47,595 nt of DNA from an uncultured Clostridia bacterium. GTDB lineage: Bacteria; Bacillota; Clostridia; Oscillospirales; CAG-272. This document shows positions 9,001 to 19,600 of the stretch, piece by piece; positions within the stretch are counted from its first letter, which is position 1; the number at the start of each line of letters is the position of its first letter. The notes below the pieces were generated by a model, which was not told where the DNA came from, ran no database searches, and saw nothing but the letters and a program-made list of their open reading frames with translations. The stretch is from positions 1 to 47,595 of the forward strand of contig CAJGCM010000005.1 in assembly GCA_904501765.1 (NCBI GenBank), read 5' to 3'. The position numbers and the translations under genes were made by a program.

Positions 9001-12000
9001 CTGTACTCATAACCCTTGCCGCGGCAGTAAGCGCTATCGCGGCGATATTGGTAGTAATGGGGGTAGTCGTAAAATCGGGATCTGCATCTCAGATGGACGC
9101 CGCTAGAAAAACGTTGCTTAAAATATCGATAGCGTTACTGGTGATGGTTGGTGTCGTTAAAGTCGCATCAATGCTTAAACTCGGAGAAGTGGCTAAAGGC
9201 GTCGCTGTTATCGTATTGCTTGGTGTTCTCATGGCGGCCCTCATCAAAGTATCGAGCGTGGCAGGCGCAAATGCTTCTAAAGCTGGAGGTATGATACTCA
9301 TGATGTCGTTTGCCTTGCTTGCATCTATTGCGGCTATAAAGCTCGCGGGCATGCTTTCGCCAGTGGACGTAATTAAAGGTATATTTGTCTTGGGTTTGCT
9401 TGGCGTGCTGTTCACGGCATTGATCGCCGTTTCAGCGATTGCCGGTAAAAACGCTATGAAGGCAGGCGCCATGATACTTCTTATGTCAGGTGCGTTCCTT
9501 TCCGCGGTAGTAGCGGTGAAACTTGCTGGCATGTTGAAGCCCGAGGAGGTTGCTAACGGTATTCTCGTAATGAGCATGCTCAAAACGCTATTCGTATCGC
9601 TCATTGCGATATCACTTTTGGCTGGTAAAAACGCAGCCAAGGCTGGTGTTATGTTGCTCGGTGTAGCCGGCGCAATGCTGATACTTACTGGCGCAATGTT
9701 TATCATGAGTAAAATAGATCCGTCCAGACTCGCAGGTGCAACCGCGGCGATGTCTGTATTGTTAACCTTGTTCGCCGTCATGATAGGCGTAAGCAAAATG
9801 GCACAAGACGTAAAAGGAACTATCGTAGCAATGGGCATCGTTATCGCGATTCTGGCGGTATCGTTGATGGCCTTAACGTTTATTGATACGAAGAAAGTGT
9901 TCGCATCGGTAGGCGCGTTGACCGTCGTTATACTTGCGTTCTCAGTCATGCTTGCATCTTTGAAATCGATAGCAAATAACACCGGCAAACTTCTGGCTCC
10001 GATTATCTCGCTGACTGTTGTGGCAGCGGCATTGACTGGATTGATAATGCTTTTGTGTACGGTCGACGCTGGTAAAGCTATACCTGCGGCATTGAGTATA
10101 TCGATCCTATTGCTGGCTATGTCGGCGTCAATGGCGATTCTCGATAGAGTCGGACGGATCTCGAGCGGCGCATTGGTCAAAATGGCTACCCTCGGTTTGA
10201 TCGTAGCAGAGCTTGGTATAATCATGGGCTTGCTTACACAGATGAATGTCGAGGCTTCGATTTCCACGGCCGTATCCCTTAGTACATTATTGCTTGCTAT
10301 GTCTGCCTCGTTGCTACTGCTTAATTTCGTAACGTCGTCTTCATATACCGGCATTGCGTCGTTGGCCTTACTTGGCGTAGTTGTAGGCGAACTAGGACTT
10401 GTTCTAGGAGTGTTGAAGACTTTAAATATTGAGTCATCGATGTCGACTGTTACAAGTTTGTCGGTACTACTCATAGCTATGTCCGCCTCGTTAATTTTGT
10501 TAGGTGTAGTCGGCGCTATGGGCCCTTCCGCGTTCATAGGAATTGCCGCATTAGCTACTCTTATAGCCGGAATTGGCGGGTTGTTAATAGGCATAGGCGC
10601 ACTCATGAAGAAGTTCCCACAACTTGAAGAATTCCTAGATAAAGGCATTCCGACTTTAGAGAAAATCGGCCATGCGCTGGGTTCATTCTTCGGAAACATT
10701 GTGGGTGGTTTTCTCGGTGGGATCACGTCTGGTTTTGTAGACATTGCCGACAACTTGAGTGAATTCATGGAGCATCTTGATCCGTTCCTTGATGGTGCTA
10801 GAAGTATCGACTCTGACGTAATGGAAGGAGTCAAGTCCCTTGCACAAGCAATACTCTTATTGACAGCGGCTGACGTTATACGTGGTTTGAATATATTCGG
10901 AAGTGACTCGTCGTTCGCTACATTTGCAGAAGAACTTCCTCTACTCGGCGAAGGACTCCAATCTTTTGCCGAATCTCTTGACGGGTTCAGCGACAATGAT
11001 GTGAAGCTGGTTGGTCGTTCTGCGGACGCGATCGAAAAGATCGCAGAAGCTTCCACAAACATACCAAACGAAGGCGGATGGCTTGCCAATATCGTGGGCG
11101 ATAACAGTATATCCGTGTTTGGAGCACAGCTCCCTGCGGTAGGCGGATATTTGACGGCATTCGCGGATTCCCTCGAAGGATTCTCCAAAGAAAAAGTCGA
11201 CACCATCGAATATGCGGCAGATGCTATTGCTAAAATGGCGGAAGCGGCCGACGGTATTCCAAACCAAGGAGGCGTGGCGAGCTGGTTTGCTGGCGATAAC
11301 AGTATCGCGTCCTTTGGTGCGCAGATGCCCGGCGTAGGCACTAACCTCGCTCAGTTCGCTTCAAATCTCGGAACGTTCACATATGCGCAAGCTACTACGA
11401 TCAAATGGGCAGCGAAAGCTATAGCCGAAATGTCTAAAGCTGGCGCTGAAATAAACGGTCAGACACCATTTGGTAGATGGTTATTTGGTGATAATAGCAT
11501 TGCCGCATTCACCACTGAGATGCCATTGGTGGGTGCTAATTTGGCGTCTTTCGCTTCGAATCTTGGGACATTCACTGTAGCTCAGGCCGCAACCATCGAG
11601 TGCGGCGTGCTTGCTATAAAAGCGATGGCTGAAGCTGGCACGCATATAAATGCTCAGTCTGGATTTGGCAAGATATTGTTCGGAGATAACAGCCTTTCTA
11701 AATTCGGTGAAGAGATGGCTGGCACGGGTAATAGTTTGGCGTCTTTTGTGTCTAATTTGGGCGAATTCGATCGAACAAAAGTTGCTACTGTGGGGTGCGC
11801 AGCAGACGCTATAAAAACAATGGCCGAAGCAGCTACACATATCGACGGACAAAGCGGACTTGGCAAAGTTCTCTTTGGTGATAACAGCCTTTCTAAATTC
11901 GGCGAGCAGATGGCTGGCACTGGTGAAAGTTTGGCGTCTTTTGCTTCGAATCTTGGCACATTCTCCGATGCGCAAGTCAGCACGATTGAAAGTGGTGTTG

Positions 12001-13064
12001 ACGCTATCGATGTTCTTGCTAATTTGTCCGGTAACAATCTCAAAGATATAGGCGCGAAATTGCCCAACTTCGGCGATAAACTACCGGGGCTCGCTTCGGA
12101 CATCAAATCCTTCTGCGAAGGAATGCCCGGTGGTGATAGTATCGATACCGCGGTGAGCAATCTCAAAAAAGTGCTTACGCTCATTAATGAGACGGCATCC
12201 GCTAATGTTACTGCGGTTAAGGACTTTACAGATTCGTTAAAGACACTTGGATCGGATGGTGTTACTGCGTTTGTAACCGAGCTCCAATCATCGAAGTCGA
12301 TCGACGGTGCGAAAAATGCGACTATAAAACTTATGGACTCTGCAATCAAAGGCATTAAGTCCAAATATAAAGACATGAAGAACGCGTTCAAAGACGGAAT
12401 TTCCGATAGTGTCGCCTCCGTAAAAGACGAACGGAGCAAGTTCTACAGCGCGGGTTCTTATCTGGTGACCGGGTTCTGTAATGGCATAAGCGAGAACTCA
12501 TACAAAGCTAAAGCTAAAGCTAAGGCTATGGCCGAGGCAGCAGTTGACGCTGCTAACGCCGCGCTTAAGATTAACTCCCCGTCCAAAGTCTTTGCAGGCA
12601 TAGGTTCCGGTGTAGTAGAAGGCTTCGTCAAGGGTATTAGCGATAACGAAGTCGATTCGCTCAATGCTGTCAACGGTATGGCCGATACGGCGACGAGAGG
12701 CTTTAGTGACGCCATTAAACAGGTTAGTGATTTGTTGGACGGAGATATGGATGTTCAGCCTACCATTCGTCCCGTACTCGATTTGAGCGCGGTTAAATCC
12801 GGAGCAGGTAGCATCGGTAGCATACTTAACTCCAGGCACCAAGTCGGACTCATGGCTAACGTAGGCACTATTAGTTCGTCTATGCGAAATCAAAATGGAG
12901 AAGGTGGCGAGCTTATCTCCGCTATAAATAAACTTCGTAAGGATCTCGGCAAACTTGGTAACACGACAAACATTATCAACGGGGTTACTTACGATGATGG
13001 TAGTAATATTAATAACGCAGTCGCATCTATCGTCAGGGCTGCGAAAATGGAAAGGAGGAGATGA
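6063..13064 (+). CDS. Tape measure protein
   Basis: This 2333-aa protein has a TTG start with GAGGGAGGT upstream. Residues ~90-230 carry the conserved tape-measure domain (GFSEYETKINSIQTILSN, TYADKTIYNFAEMT, ATSQQASTAMYQLSQAISTG-type region). The centre (about nt 8510-10610) is a series of hydrophobic helices with internal repeats such as KLAGMLSPVDV and KLAGMLKPEEV. The C-terminal third (about nt 10880-12000) has six diverged ~63-residue repeats centred on GDNSLSKFGEEMAGTG and SFASNLGTF. Two copies of a K.NSPSK/HSPS motif (IHSPSTEFFEIGKNI, INSPSKVFAGIG) flank the hydrophobic part, a common tape-measure feature. By the usual 0.15 nm per residue rule the tail would be ~350 nm. It sets tail length and probably inserts in the host membrane during DNA entry. 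Confidence 0.95.
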   Translation: MSTTIDERVVEMRFDNKHFESNVKTSMSTLDKLKEKLNLSGASKGLENVGSAAKNVNMSGLGNAVEAVSAKFSALQVMGVTALANITNSAVNAGKRIASALTIDPVKTGFSEYETKINSIQTILSNTASKGTTMEDVTRVINELNTYADKTIYNFAEMTRNIGTFTAAGVGLEESAAAIQGIANLAAASGSTSQQASTAMYQLSQAISTGTVRLMDWNSVVNAGMGGELFQEAIKDTAREYGVAVDDIIQKNGSFRDSLQDEWLTADILNTTLKKFTKDGAKAYADSMVKSGKYTQEQADALLASAQNMEDAATKVKTFTQLWDTLKESAQSGWAQTWELIFGNFEEAREFFSGLSDTLGGIISASADARNKMLGGALGSKWDTFTTKINEAGIATEDLERKLKETAKENGFAIDDLIKKHGSLANAIKAGAIPTKLITKTLKKFAGISGTAGDSTEEMTKKLEYFQKVVDDVWRGDYGDGEERIKALTDAGYDYATVQDLVNKTVDGHRLSIEDLSDAQLENLGYTEEQISAIRDLAEQAEKTGTPINELIEDMSKPSGRQLLIESLNNILQSLIKTFGAVKQAWREVFWGDASEDEIIQRKSDMIYTLIEAIHKFTTYLTVNEERADKLKRTFKGVFAILDIILTIVGGPLKIAFKAILKVLDLANIDILDLTANVGDAIVAFRDWIDENNIFVKAIEKIGPFLENAVAGVKDWIAGIKDTDNVPKYIIQGLVKGLKAGVMAVGEAVVEIGRTILDTIKRILGIHSPSTEFFEIGKNIILGLVNGIADGLSLVWRSIKVVANTVIDYFREIDLGQIIVTGMFVGMLVSIIKVANAIGNLVSPLAGLADLFEEVGDAVKMVGKGIKNFLNAKALEVKSRALLNMALAIAILAGSVYLLAKMDTGKLWATIGALAVLALVVTAMTLVVSKLGEFEQEGDGEKIKKSYKMVAALVGIAGTLLLAALALKLLSTIDLDKVPTVLITLAAAVSAIAAILVVMGVVVKSGSASQMDAARKTLLKISIALLVMVGVVKVASMLKLGEVAKGVAVIVLLGVLMAALIKVSSVAGANASKAGGMILMMSFALLASIAAIKLAGMLSPVDVIKGIFVLGLLGVLFTALIAVSAIAGKNAMKAGAMILLMSGAFLSAVVAVKLAGMLKPEEVANGILVMSMLKTLFVSLIAISLLAGKNAAKAGVMLLGVAGAMLILTGAMFIMSKIDPSRLAGATAAMSVLLTLFAVMIGVSKMAQDVKGTIVAMGIVIAILAVSLMALTFIDTKKVFASVGALTVVILAFSVMLASLKSIANNTGKLLAPIISLTVVAAALTGLIMLLCTVDAGKAIPAALSISILLLAMSASMAILDRVGRISSGALVKMATLGLIVAELGIIMGLLTQMNVEASISTAVSLSTLLLAMSASLLLLNFVTSSSYTGIASLALLGVVVGELGLVLGVLKTLNIESSMSTVTSLSVLLIAMSASLILLGVVGAMGPSAFIGIAALATLIAGIGGLLIGIGALMKKFPQLEEFLDKGIPTLEKIGHALGSFFGNIVGGFLGGITSGFVDIADNLSEFMEHLDPFLDGARSIDSDVMEGVKSLAQAILLLTAADVIRGLNIFGSDSSFATFAEELPLLGEGLQSFAESLDGFSDNDVKLVGRSADAIEKIAEASTNIPNEGGWLANIVGDNSISVFGAQLPAVGGYLTAFADSLEGFSKEKVDTIEYAADAIAKMAEAADGIPNQGGVASWFAGDNSIASFGAQMPGVGTNLAQFASNLGTFTYAQATTIKWAAKAIAEMSKAGAEINGQTPFGRWLFGDNSIAAFTTEMPLVGANLASFASNLGTFTVAQAATIECGVLAIKAMAEAGTHINAQSGFGKILFGDNSLSKFGEEMAGTGNSLASFVSNLGEFDRTKVATVGCAADAIKTMAEAATHIDGQSGLGKVLFGDNSLSKFGEQMAGTGESLASFASNLGTFSDAQVSTIESGVDAIDVLANLSGNNLKDIGAKLPNFGDKLPGLASDIKSFCEGMPGGDSIDTAVSNLKKVLTLINETASANVTAVKDFTDSLKTLGSDGVTAFVTELQSSKSIDGAKNATIKLMDSAIKGIKSKYKDMKNAFKDGISDSVASVKDERSKFYSAGSYLVTGFCNGISENSYKAKAKAKAMAEAAVDAANAALKINSPSKVFAGIGSGVVEGFVKGISDNEVDSLNAVNGMADTATRGFSDAIKQVSDLLDGDMDVQPTIRPVLDLSAVKSGAGSIGSILNSRHQVGLMANVGTISSSMRNQNGEGGELISAINKLRKDLGKLGNTTNIINGVTYDDGSNINNAVASIVRAAKMERRR

Positions 13065-13066
13065 CA

Positions 13067-15553
13067 ATGGCAGATACCTATACTGTCAAAAAAGGCGATA
13101 CGTTATGGGCGTTAGCTAAAACGTATAACACCACTGTTGACGCACTCGCTAAGCTTAACAACATCAAAAACCCCAACTTCATCGTTGTAGGTCAGGTGTT
13201 GAAGCTCAACGGAACTGCGGATGCAGTCAAGAAGAATACAACATCTAAAGTCCGAATTGACGTATTCGGTCTTCAGAGTAATACTGACCGCACGATGTAT
13301 GTTACCTGGGCCTTCGACAAAGGTAATGTTGAGAACTATAAGCTCAAATGGAAGTATACGACCGGCGACAAGAAAAGCGATGGCTCACTCATATGGTTCA
13401 TAAGCGAAGCTACGGCTACTGAAAAACAGGCTACCTATTCTGCCCCCGCTAATGCTGAAACAATCAGAGTTCAAGTGCAGCCTATTGCCAAAAAGCACAA
13501 GGTTAACGGAAAAGACACCCCGTATTTCACAGGCGGCGCTGTCGTATCCAATAAATACTCATTTAGCTCAAATCCACCGTCTACTCCTCCTACTCCTACT
13601 GTCAAAATAGAGGGTTATACTCTCACAGCTACCCTCGACAACTTGGACCTAAACGCCACGAAGGTACGCTTTCTGGTGCACAAAGACAACTCAAATGATG
13701 TATTCCGTCAATCGACAGCTAGTATCGCTAGCGGCCACGCATCCGCGCAGTTTACAGTAGCTGCCGGCAGCGTATATAAAGTTCGTTGTCAGGCCATCCG
13801 CGGATCGTTATCGAGCGATTATTCTGATTATTCGAACAATACGGGGACGATCCCAGCTGTTCCGACCGCATTGACGAAATGCGAAGGGCGTAGCGTTACC
13901 TCCGTGTATCTTGAATGGGAAGCTGTACCGAATGCTACCAAGTATGATATCGAGTACTCGAAGGATAGGTCTCACTTCGACCTAACCGATCAGACTACTA
14001 CTATCACGGGTGTTGAAACGACAAAGCGTGAGATAACGGGGCTTGAGTCTGGCGGCGAGTATTTCTTCCGTATACGTTCGGTAAACGACGAAGGTGCATC
14101 CGGGTGGTCTGAAATAAGTTCTGTGGCGATCGGTAAAGGTCCCTCGGCGCCGACCACCTGGTCCTCGACCACGACTGCGGTTTCCGGTGAGCCCTTGACA
14201 TTGTTCTGGGTTCATAACTCCGGCGACGGCTCACCCCAGACCAAAGCCAGGCTCGAGCTAACCATTAATGGCGAAACTCAGACCTATGAGTGGGAATATG
14301 AAGTTGAAGAGGACGAGGAGGAAGAAAACGTCACGAAGCACTACGATGCCATAGATACGAGCGCATATGTTGAAGGTACTCGTATCAAATGGCGTGTATG
14401 CACTGCAGGCGCGACTAAAGTGTATGGTGCTTGGTCCGTCGAACGAATAATTGACGTCTATGCCCCTCCTTATATCGAGCTAGTAGTAACTGGCTTTGAT
14501 GGCACTGCGCTTACAACTCTCGAGAAATTTCCCTTTAGAGTGGAAGCTTTAGCAGGTCCGAAAACGCAGCAACCTACGGGATATTATCTTACGATAGTAT
14601 CACTCGCTGACGATTTCTACGAGACTGTAGACGACACAGGCTCCGTCAAAATGGTTAACTCTGGCGAAGAAGTTTATTCGAAATACTTCGATGCATCGGG
14701 CAAATTAGATGTCGAATTGACTGCGAAAGATATGACCCTAGAGAACGGTATAAATTACGAGATTAGATGCACTGCTTCTATGGATTCTGGTTTGACAGCG
14801 GATAATTCCACGACGTTTGAGGTTAACTGGACGACCGAAGAATATGAGCCCAATGCGGAGATAGCGGTTGATATTTCAAACTACTCGACGTACATAAGAC
14901 CGTATTGCGAAGACGAAAATGGAAACCTCATCGATAACGTTGTCCTGTCGGTGTATAGACGCGATTTCGACGGTGAATTTGTCGAATTAGGGACCGACAT
15001 AGTTAACACTGATAGCACGTTTATCGCCGACCCCCATCCTGCGCTTGATTATGCAAGATACAGGATAATAGCTAAGTCCTTGACCACTGGCTCCGTTAGT
15101 TTCTATGATATCCCCGATTATCCAATAGGAGGAAAAGCGGTAGTCTTGACATGGGACGAGTCGTGGACAACGTTCCAAACCGTGGACGAGGAAGTCGAGT
15201 TTGAGCAATCACCTGTAACAGGTTCGATGCTTATTCTTCCTTATAATATCGATGTATCCGATAGCCATAGTCCCGACGTTGAACTCGTAGAGTACATAGG
15301 TCGTAGACATCCGGTGAGCTACTATGGCACTCAGCGCGGAGAGTCTGCTTCGTGGAACGTTACTGTGGAAAAGAGTGACGCTGAAACGTTGAGCACTTTG
15401 CGCAAACTCGCAAGATGGGCGGGTAACGTATATGTCAGAGAACCCTCTGGCAGCGGCTATTGGGCAAGTATCAAGGTCTCGTTCAGTCAGAAACACACAG
15501 AGCTTACAATACCAGTAACGATTGATGTAACGAGAGTAGAAGGGGGCGCTTAA
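13067..15553 (+). CDS. LysM / fibronectin-III distal tail protein
   Basis: This 828-aa protein starts with a LysM domain (YTVKKGDTLWALAKTYNT ... NFIVVGQVLKL), which binds peptidoglycan. Several Fn3-like beta domains follow (for example SVYLEWEAVPNATKYDIEYS and GGEYFFRIRSVNDEG). The C-terminal ~130 residues resemble distal tail proteins (RRHPVSYYGTQRGESASWNV). It lies between the tape measure and the hub, where the tail-tip platform is encoded. I chose the ATG at 13067, 8 nt after AGGAGG, over the one at 13061, which overlaps the ribosome site. Confidence 0.85.
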   Translation: MADTYTVKKGDTLWALAKTYNTTVDALAKLNNIKNPNFIVVGQVLKLNGTADAVKKNTTSKVRIDVFGLQSNTDRTMYVTWAFDKGNVENYKLKWKYTTGDKKSDGSLIWFISEATATEKQATYSAPANAETIRVQVQPIAKKHKVNGKDTPYFTGGAVVSNKYSFSSNPPSTPPTPTVKIEGYTLTATLDNLDLNATKVRFLVHKDNSNDVFRQSTASIASGHASAQFTVAAGSVYKVRCQAIRGSLSSDYSDYSNNTGTIPAVPTALTKCEGRSVTSVYLEWEAVPNATKYDIEYSKDRSHFDLTDQTTTITGVETTKREITGLESGGEYFFRIRSVNDEGASGWSEISSVAIGKGPSAPTTWSSTTTAVSGEPLTLFWVHNSGDGSPQTKARLELTINGETQTYEWEYEVEEDEEEENVTKHYDAIDTSAYVEGTRIKWRVCTAGATKVYGAWSVERIIDVYAPPYIELVVTGFDGTALTTLEKFPFRVEALAGPKTQQPTGYYLTIVSLADDFYETVDDTGSVKMVNSGEEVYSKYFDASGKLDVELTAKDMTLENGINYEIRCTASMDSGLTADNSTTFEVNWTTEEYEPNAEIAVDISNYSTYIRPYCEDENGNLIDNVVLSVYRRDFDGEFVELGTDIVNTDSTFIADPHPALDYARYRIIAKSLTTGSVSFYDIPDYPIGGKAVVLTWDESWTTFQTVDEEVEFEQSPVTGSMLILPYNIDVSDSHSPDVELVEYIGRRHPVSYYGTQRGESASWNVTVEKSDAETLSTLRKLARWAGNVYVREPSGSGYWASIKVSFSQKHTELTIPVTIDVTRVEGGA

Positions 15554-15554
15554 T

Positions 15555-16628
15555 ATGATAGATTGGCGTTCCTCCATGTCCCAAACTTTCGAGTATTACA
15601 CCGTCGATCCTAATACATGGAAAGACATTAAGAAACTCGACAATGTCAAGGGCTGTAACATCACTCGAGATGCTGAAGCTGAGACTCTCGGTTCTGCAAC
15701 TATAGACGTGACAGACTCGGTAGGCGAGTGCTATATACGCGCGTACCTTATAGCAAGTCAAAATGGATTGAAAGAGAAGGTTCCTATGGGCACATTCCTT
15801 GTCCAGACACCTTCTTCGAAATTCGATGGTAAGATACGCAACGTTTCGATGGACGCATATACTCCTTTACTTGAACTCAAAGAAAGCTATCCCCCGATTG
15901 GATATTCGATGCTTAAGGGCGACGACATCATGAGCGCTGCGTATCGTCTGGTACGAGAGAACGCAAGGGCGCCGGTCGTGGAAACCAAGTGCTCGGATGA
16001 GGATTACGCGAAGCTCCTTAATGACTTTGTTGCTGATCCAAGCGAGACATGGCTATCATTCATAACCGACCTAATCGCGAATTCGAAGTACGTATTAGAC
16101 CTCGATGAATTAGGTCGTATTCTCTTCGCACCGAAGCAGGACGCGTCTTCATTGCAACCCGTTTGGACATTCGGCGATGACGACGGTTCGATATTGTGCC
16201 CCGAGATAACAATGGAACACGATTTGTATGGGATTCCCAATGTCGTCGAAGTTGTATACTCGAATGGCAACGAAAACCATTACGTGCGAGTTGTAAACGA
16301 CGATATAAATAGCCCCACTTCGATCCCTAATCGCGGGCGAGAAATTATACACCGAGTAACAGACCCCGAATTAGCAGGTAACGACCCGTCGGTTAAGCAA
16401 CTTGAAGCGTACGCCGAAGGACTACTCAGGGAATTATCAACTGTCGAATACTCGATCACTTATACACACGGTTATTGCCCCGTTCGAGTTGGCGACTGTG
16501 TATACATAAATTATACTCGAGCAAATTTACGAGGTATCAGAGCAAAGATAGTGAGACAGTCTATCAATTGCACACCAGGATGCCTCGTTAACGAAAAAGC
16601 TATTTTTACTGAAAAGTTATGGAGGTGA
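15555..16628 (+). CDS. Tail hub / baseplate protein (Gp37-like)
   Basis: This 357-aa protein lies 1 nt after the LysM/Fn3 gene. The sequence has GCNITRDAEAETLGSATIDV, VPMGTFLVQTPSSKF and later EVVYSNGNENHYVRVVND and RVGDCVYINYTRA, the pattern of the siphovirus Gp37-like hub family that forms the tail-tip ring holding the fibres. It has no enzyme motif that I can see. The start is ATG at 15555, with AAGGGGGCG upstream. Confidence 0.75.
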   Translation: MIDWRSSMSQTFEYYTVDPNTWKDIKKLDNVKGCNITRDAEAETLGSATIDVTDSVGECYIRAYLIASQNGLKEKVPMGTFLVQTPSSKFDGKIRNVSMDAYTPLLELKESYPPIGYSMLKGDDIMSAAYRLVRENARAPVVETKCSDEDYAKLLNDFVADPSETWLSFITDLIANSKYVLDLDELGRILFAPKQDASSLQPVWTFGDDDGSILCPEITMEHDLYGIPNVVEVVYSNGNENHYVRVVNDDINSPTSIPNRGREIIHRVTDPELAGNDPSVKQLEAYAEGLLRELSTVEYSITYTHGYCPVRVGDCVYINYTRANLRGIRAKIVRQSINCTPGCLVNEKAIFTEKLWR

Positions 16629-16634
16629 TACACT

Positions 16635-19600
16635 GTGAGTTTATCCACCGATTTGATTTCGCAATTTGTAAAGGCTACCAAAGATCAAAATGAATCTCCG
16701 AAGACTACTACTGTATACGGTAAAGTGGTAAAAAAAGATAGCGTTACATATGTGCAGCTCGATGGCTCCGAGGGTAGATTGACTCCGATATCACCTACCA
16801 CTACGGACATTGAGGATGGGGATAGGGTTTCGGTCGCTATTAGAAATCACGTAGCGATTATCACTGGCAACCTTACTTCCCCTTCCGCAAGAACCGATAC
16901 CGTTAAGGTTATAGATGGCAAAGTTGAAGATAATACGAAGAAGATAAACGACTTCGAAATTATCATTGCCGATAAAATTAGCGTAGACGAGTTAAAAGCC
17001 GAAATAGCAAGGATCGAAAGCTTGGAGGCTGATAGCGCAACCATCAAAGGTAAATTGGAAGCCAGTGAAGCGGACATTGAATCGCTAAAAACCGATAAGC
17101 TTGACGCAGCTACCGCAAACATAGATTTTGCTAAGGTCAAGGACCTCGAAGCTACCAATGCGGAGGTTCATAGTTTCAAAAGTACATACGGCGAATTTAC
17201 AGTATTGACTGCTGAAAAGTTCGATGCTATCACGGCTAATTTCGAAAGCATGTCTACTAAGTACGCCAATATTGACTTCTCTAACATCGGTAAGGCCACG
17301 ATGGAATATTTCTATGCACAGTCCGGATTGATCAAAGATGTTACTGTCGGTGACCAGACCATAACAGGTCATCTTGTAGGCGTCACTATCAGCGGAGATT
17401 TGATCGAAGGTAACACTATCAAAGCTGAGAAACTCGTAATCAAAGGCTCTGACGGTTTATATTATCAGTTGAATACGGACGGCATGGTTACTGAAGCCGA
17501 ACAAACAGATCAAAATAGTTTGAATGGCTCGATAATCAAAGCTAAATCCATTACCGCATCCAAGATCAGTGTCAAAGACCTTGTAGCATTTGGAGCCACC
17601 ATTGGCGGATTCCATATCACGGAAAACTCTTTATATTCTGGTGTAAAGGAAAGCGTAAGTAACACCACCAGGGGCATCTATCTTGATAATGACGGACAGA
17701 TTGCTTTTGGCGACACTACCAACTTCCTCAAATTCTACAAGGATACCGACGGTAAGTATAAACTCTCTATCTCCGCTGATGAATTGATATTTAGTTCTAG
17801 CGGTACGGACGTTGGCACCGCCATTGCTGATGCTCAGGCTGTAGCTGAAGCGGCTAAAAACGAAGTTGAAAACATCCAAGTTGGCGGACGAAACTTGGCA
17901 CTCAATTCTAAGAGGGAAGTTTCAAACAACGAATATCTCACCATCTCGTATTTTCCCTCCACCCCGCTAGTCGAGGGGGAGCAATACACGATGACCTTGT
18001 GTCTCACACCCGCAAGCGGTGCACACTATGTCCCTTATATGTCGGGGGGTTATCAGGCGTTTACCGAATTCCGCCCTACAGGTACTGATAAGCAAATACT
18101 CTCGGTCACATTCACAGCCAAGTATTATCCTGGTAGGACTCCCGAAGATAACATTGCGCATTCGCACATAGGTATATATCGAATGCCTAACAACGGCACT
18201 GTTACCGATAATACTACAATACATTGGGCAAAAATAGAAAAAGGAACAGTTGCTACTGACTGGACACCCGCGCCTGAGGACGTTGACAGTGCCATTGGTG
18301 AAGCTCAGAGTACGGCAGATGATGCTACAACACTTGCCACTAACGCTCAAGCAGATGCTGATGCAGCGCAAACAACGGCGAACACGGCAAGTTCGAAAGC
18401 CGATACCGCCCAATCCACTGTGGATGGCGTTAAAACGGATTTGGCGAACAATTATACTAAAAAAACTTTGCCCGATACTCGTAGCGACAACCAAACTCCC
18501 GAATGGTATATCGCAAACTATCCTCGTCAGATTGTTACGGAATTCAAGATTACTACCATAATCGGTCTTACTGGCGAACAGTTCTGTACTCTCACTACTA
18601 CGGTCCCGTGGGCGAATAGCTCCGGCGGCTATCCAAAACAGGTAGCTAAAGTCGGAAATAAAGAATACTGGCGAATAGGAACTTCTGCTACCGCCTGGGG
18701 CTCCTGGAACGATCCCGCAGCTACAGCTACGAACTACATGAAGTTTGAGAACAATACGGGTTTGATAGTGGGCGATATGACTGCGTCCACTCTCGGGCGT
18801 AACGTTCTTATCGATGCGGATAGTATTGATATTCGTAACGGCACAAGCGTAATGGCTAGTTACCGCGATAATATGATCTTGCTGGGCATGAACAGTCCCT
18901 TGTCCGTTATCGATCTTTGTAGCGGTACTGGACAGATTACGTCTTCGGCATTGTCTAGCGGTACAGATTGGTGGAAACTGAACATCAACGCGCAGAACTC
19001 AATAGGACTTAATGCTAGTGAGATCACTATGGACTCTCATGTCGATTATTGGGCTGGCGGTTATGCGGACACGATATTTAGACTGAACGCGGCTACACAA
19101 TGGGGCGACAATACGCTGAATACGATAGATCCGTATTATCATGGCATGTGTTATATCTCTACCCGGTCGTATGACCCGGATAATGGATGGGGTGATAACC
19201 ATCAATACATTGACATGAACGGTCCAAACGGCATAGTTTTGTCACAAGAATCGACACCCCTTGACGCGGACGCAAATAGTCAACGTGCGGCTATTATAAT
19301 TCGCTCGGCGTCAGAGCTTATGGCATATGATGATCCGACTATAACCCTCGACGCATCGCTCATCCGTATCACAGACGACATGGGTTTCGGAGCTAATAAC
19401 GCTTGCATATATGGTACGAAACCTGATGGATCTAGTGTCGCTATACTTACGCTGCAAAACACTAGTGGCAACACAGTTTTAGGTTGGGACAACTATAGTA
19501 ACAACAACGGCGATACGAACATATACGGCAAAGATGTCCATATCGGTTCTTCTGCCGGCGGTAATGTGTCATTTCGTCCGTACTATCGTGCTGGAGATAC

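Noticed and set aside
9089..11341. 750-aa open frame on the minus strand inside the tape measure gene
   Set aside because: It lies wholly antisense to a clear tape measure gene, has no ribosome site or recognisable domain, and its Ser/Ala/Ile-rich composition is what the repeat-rich opposite strand would give.
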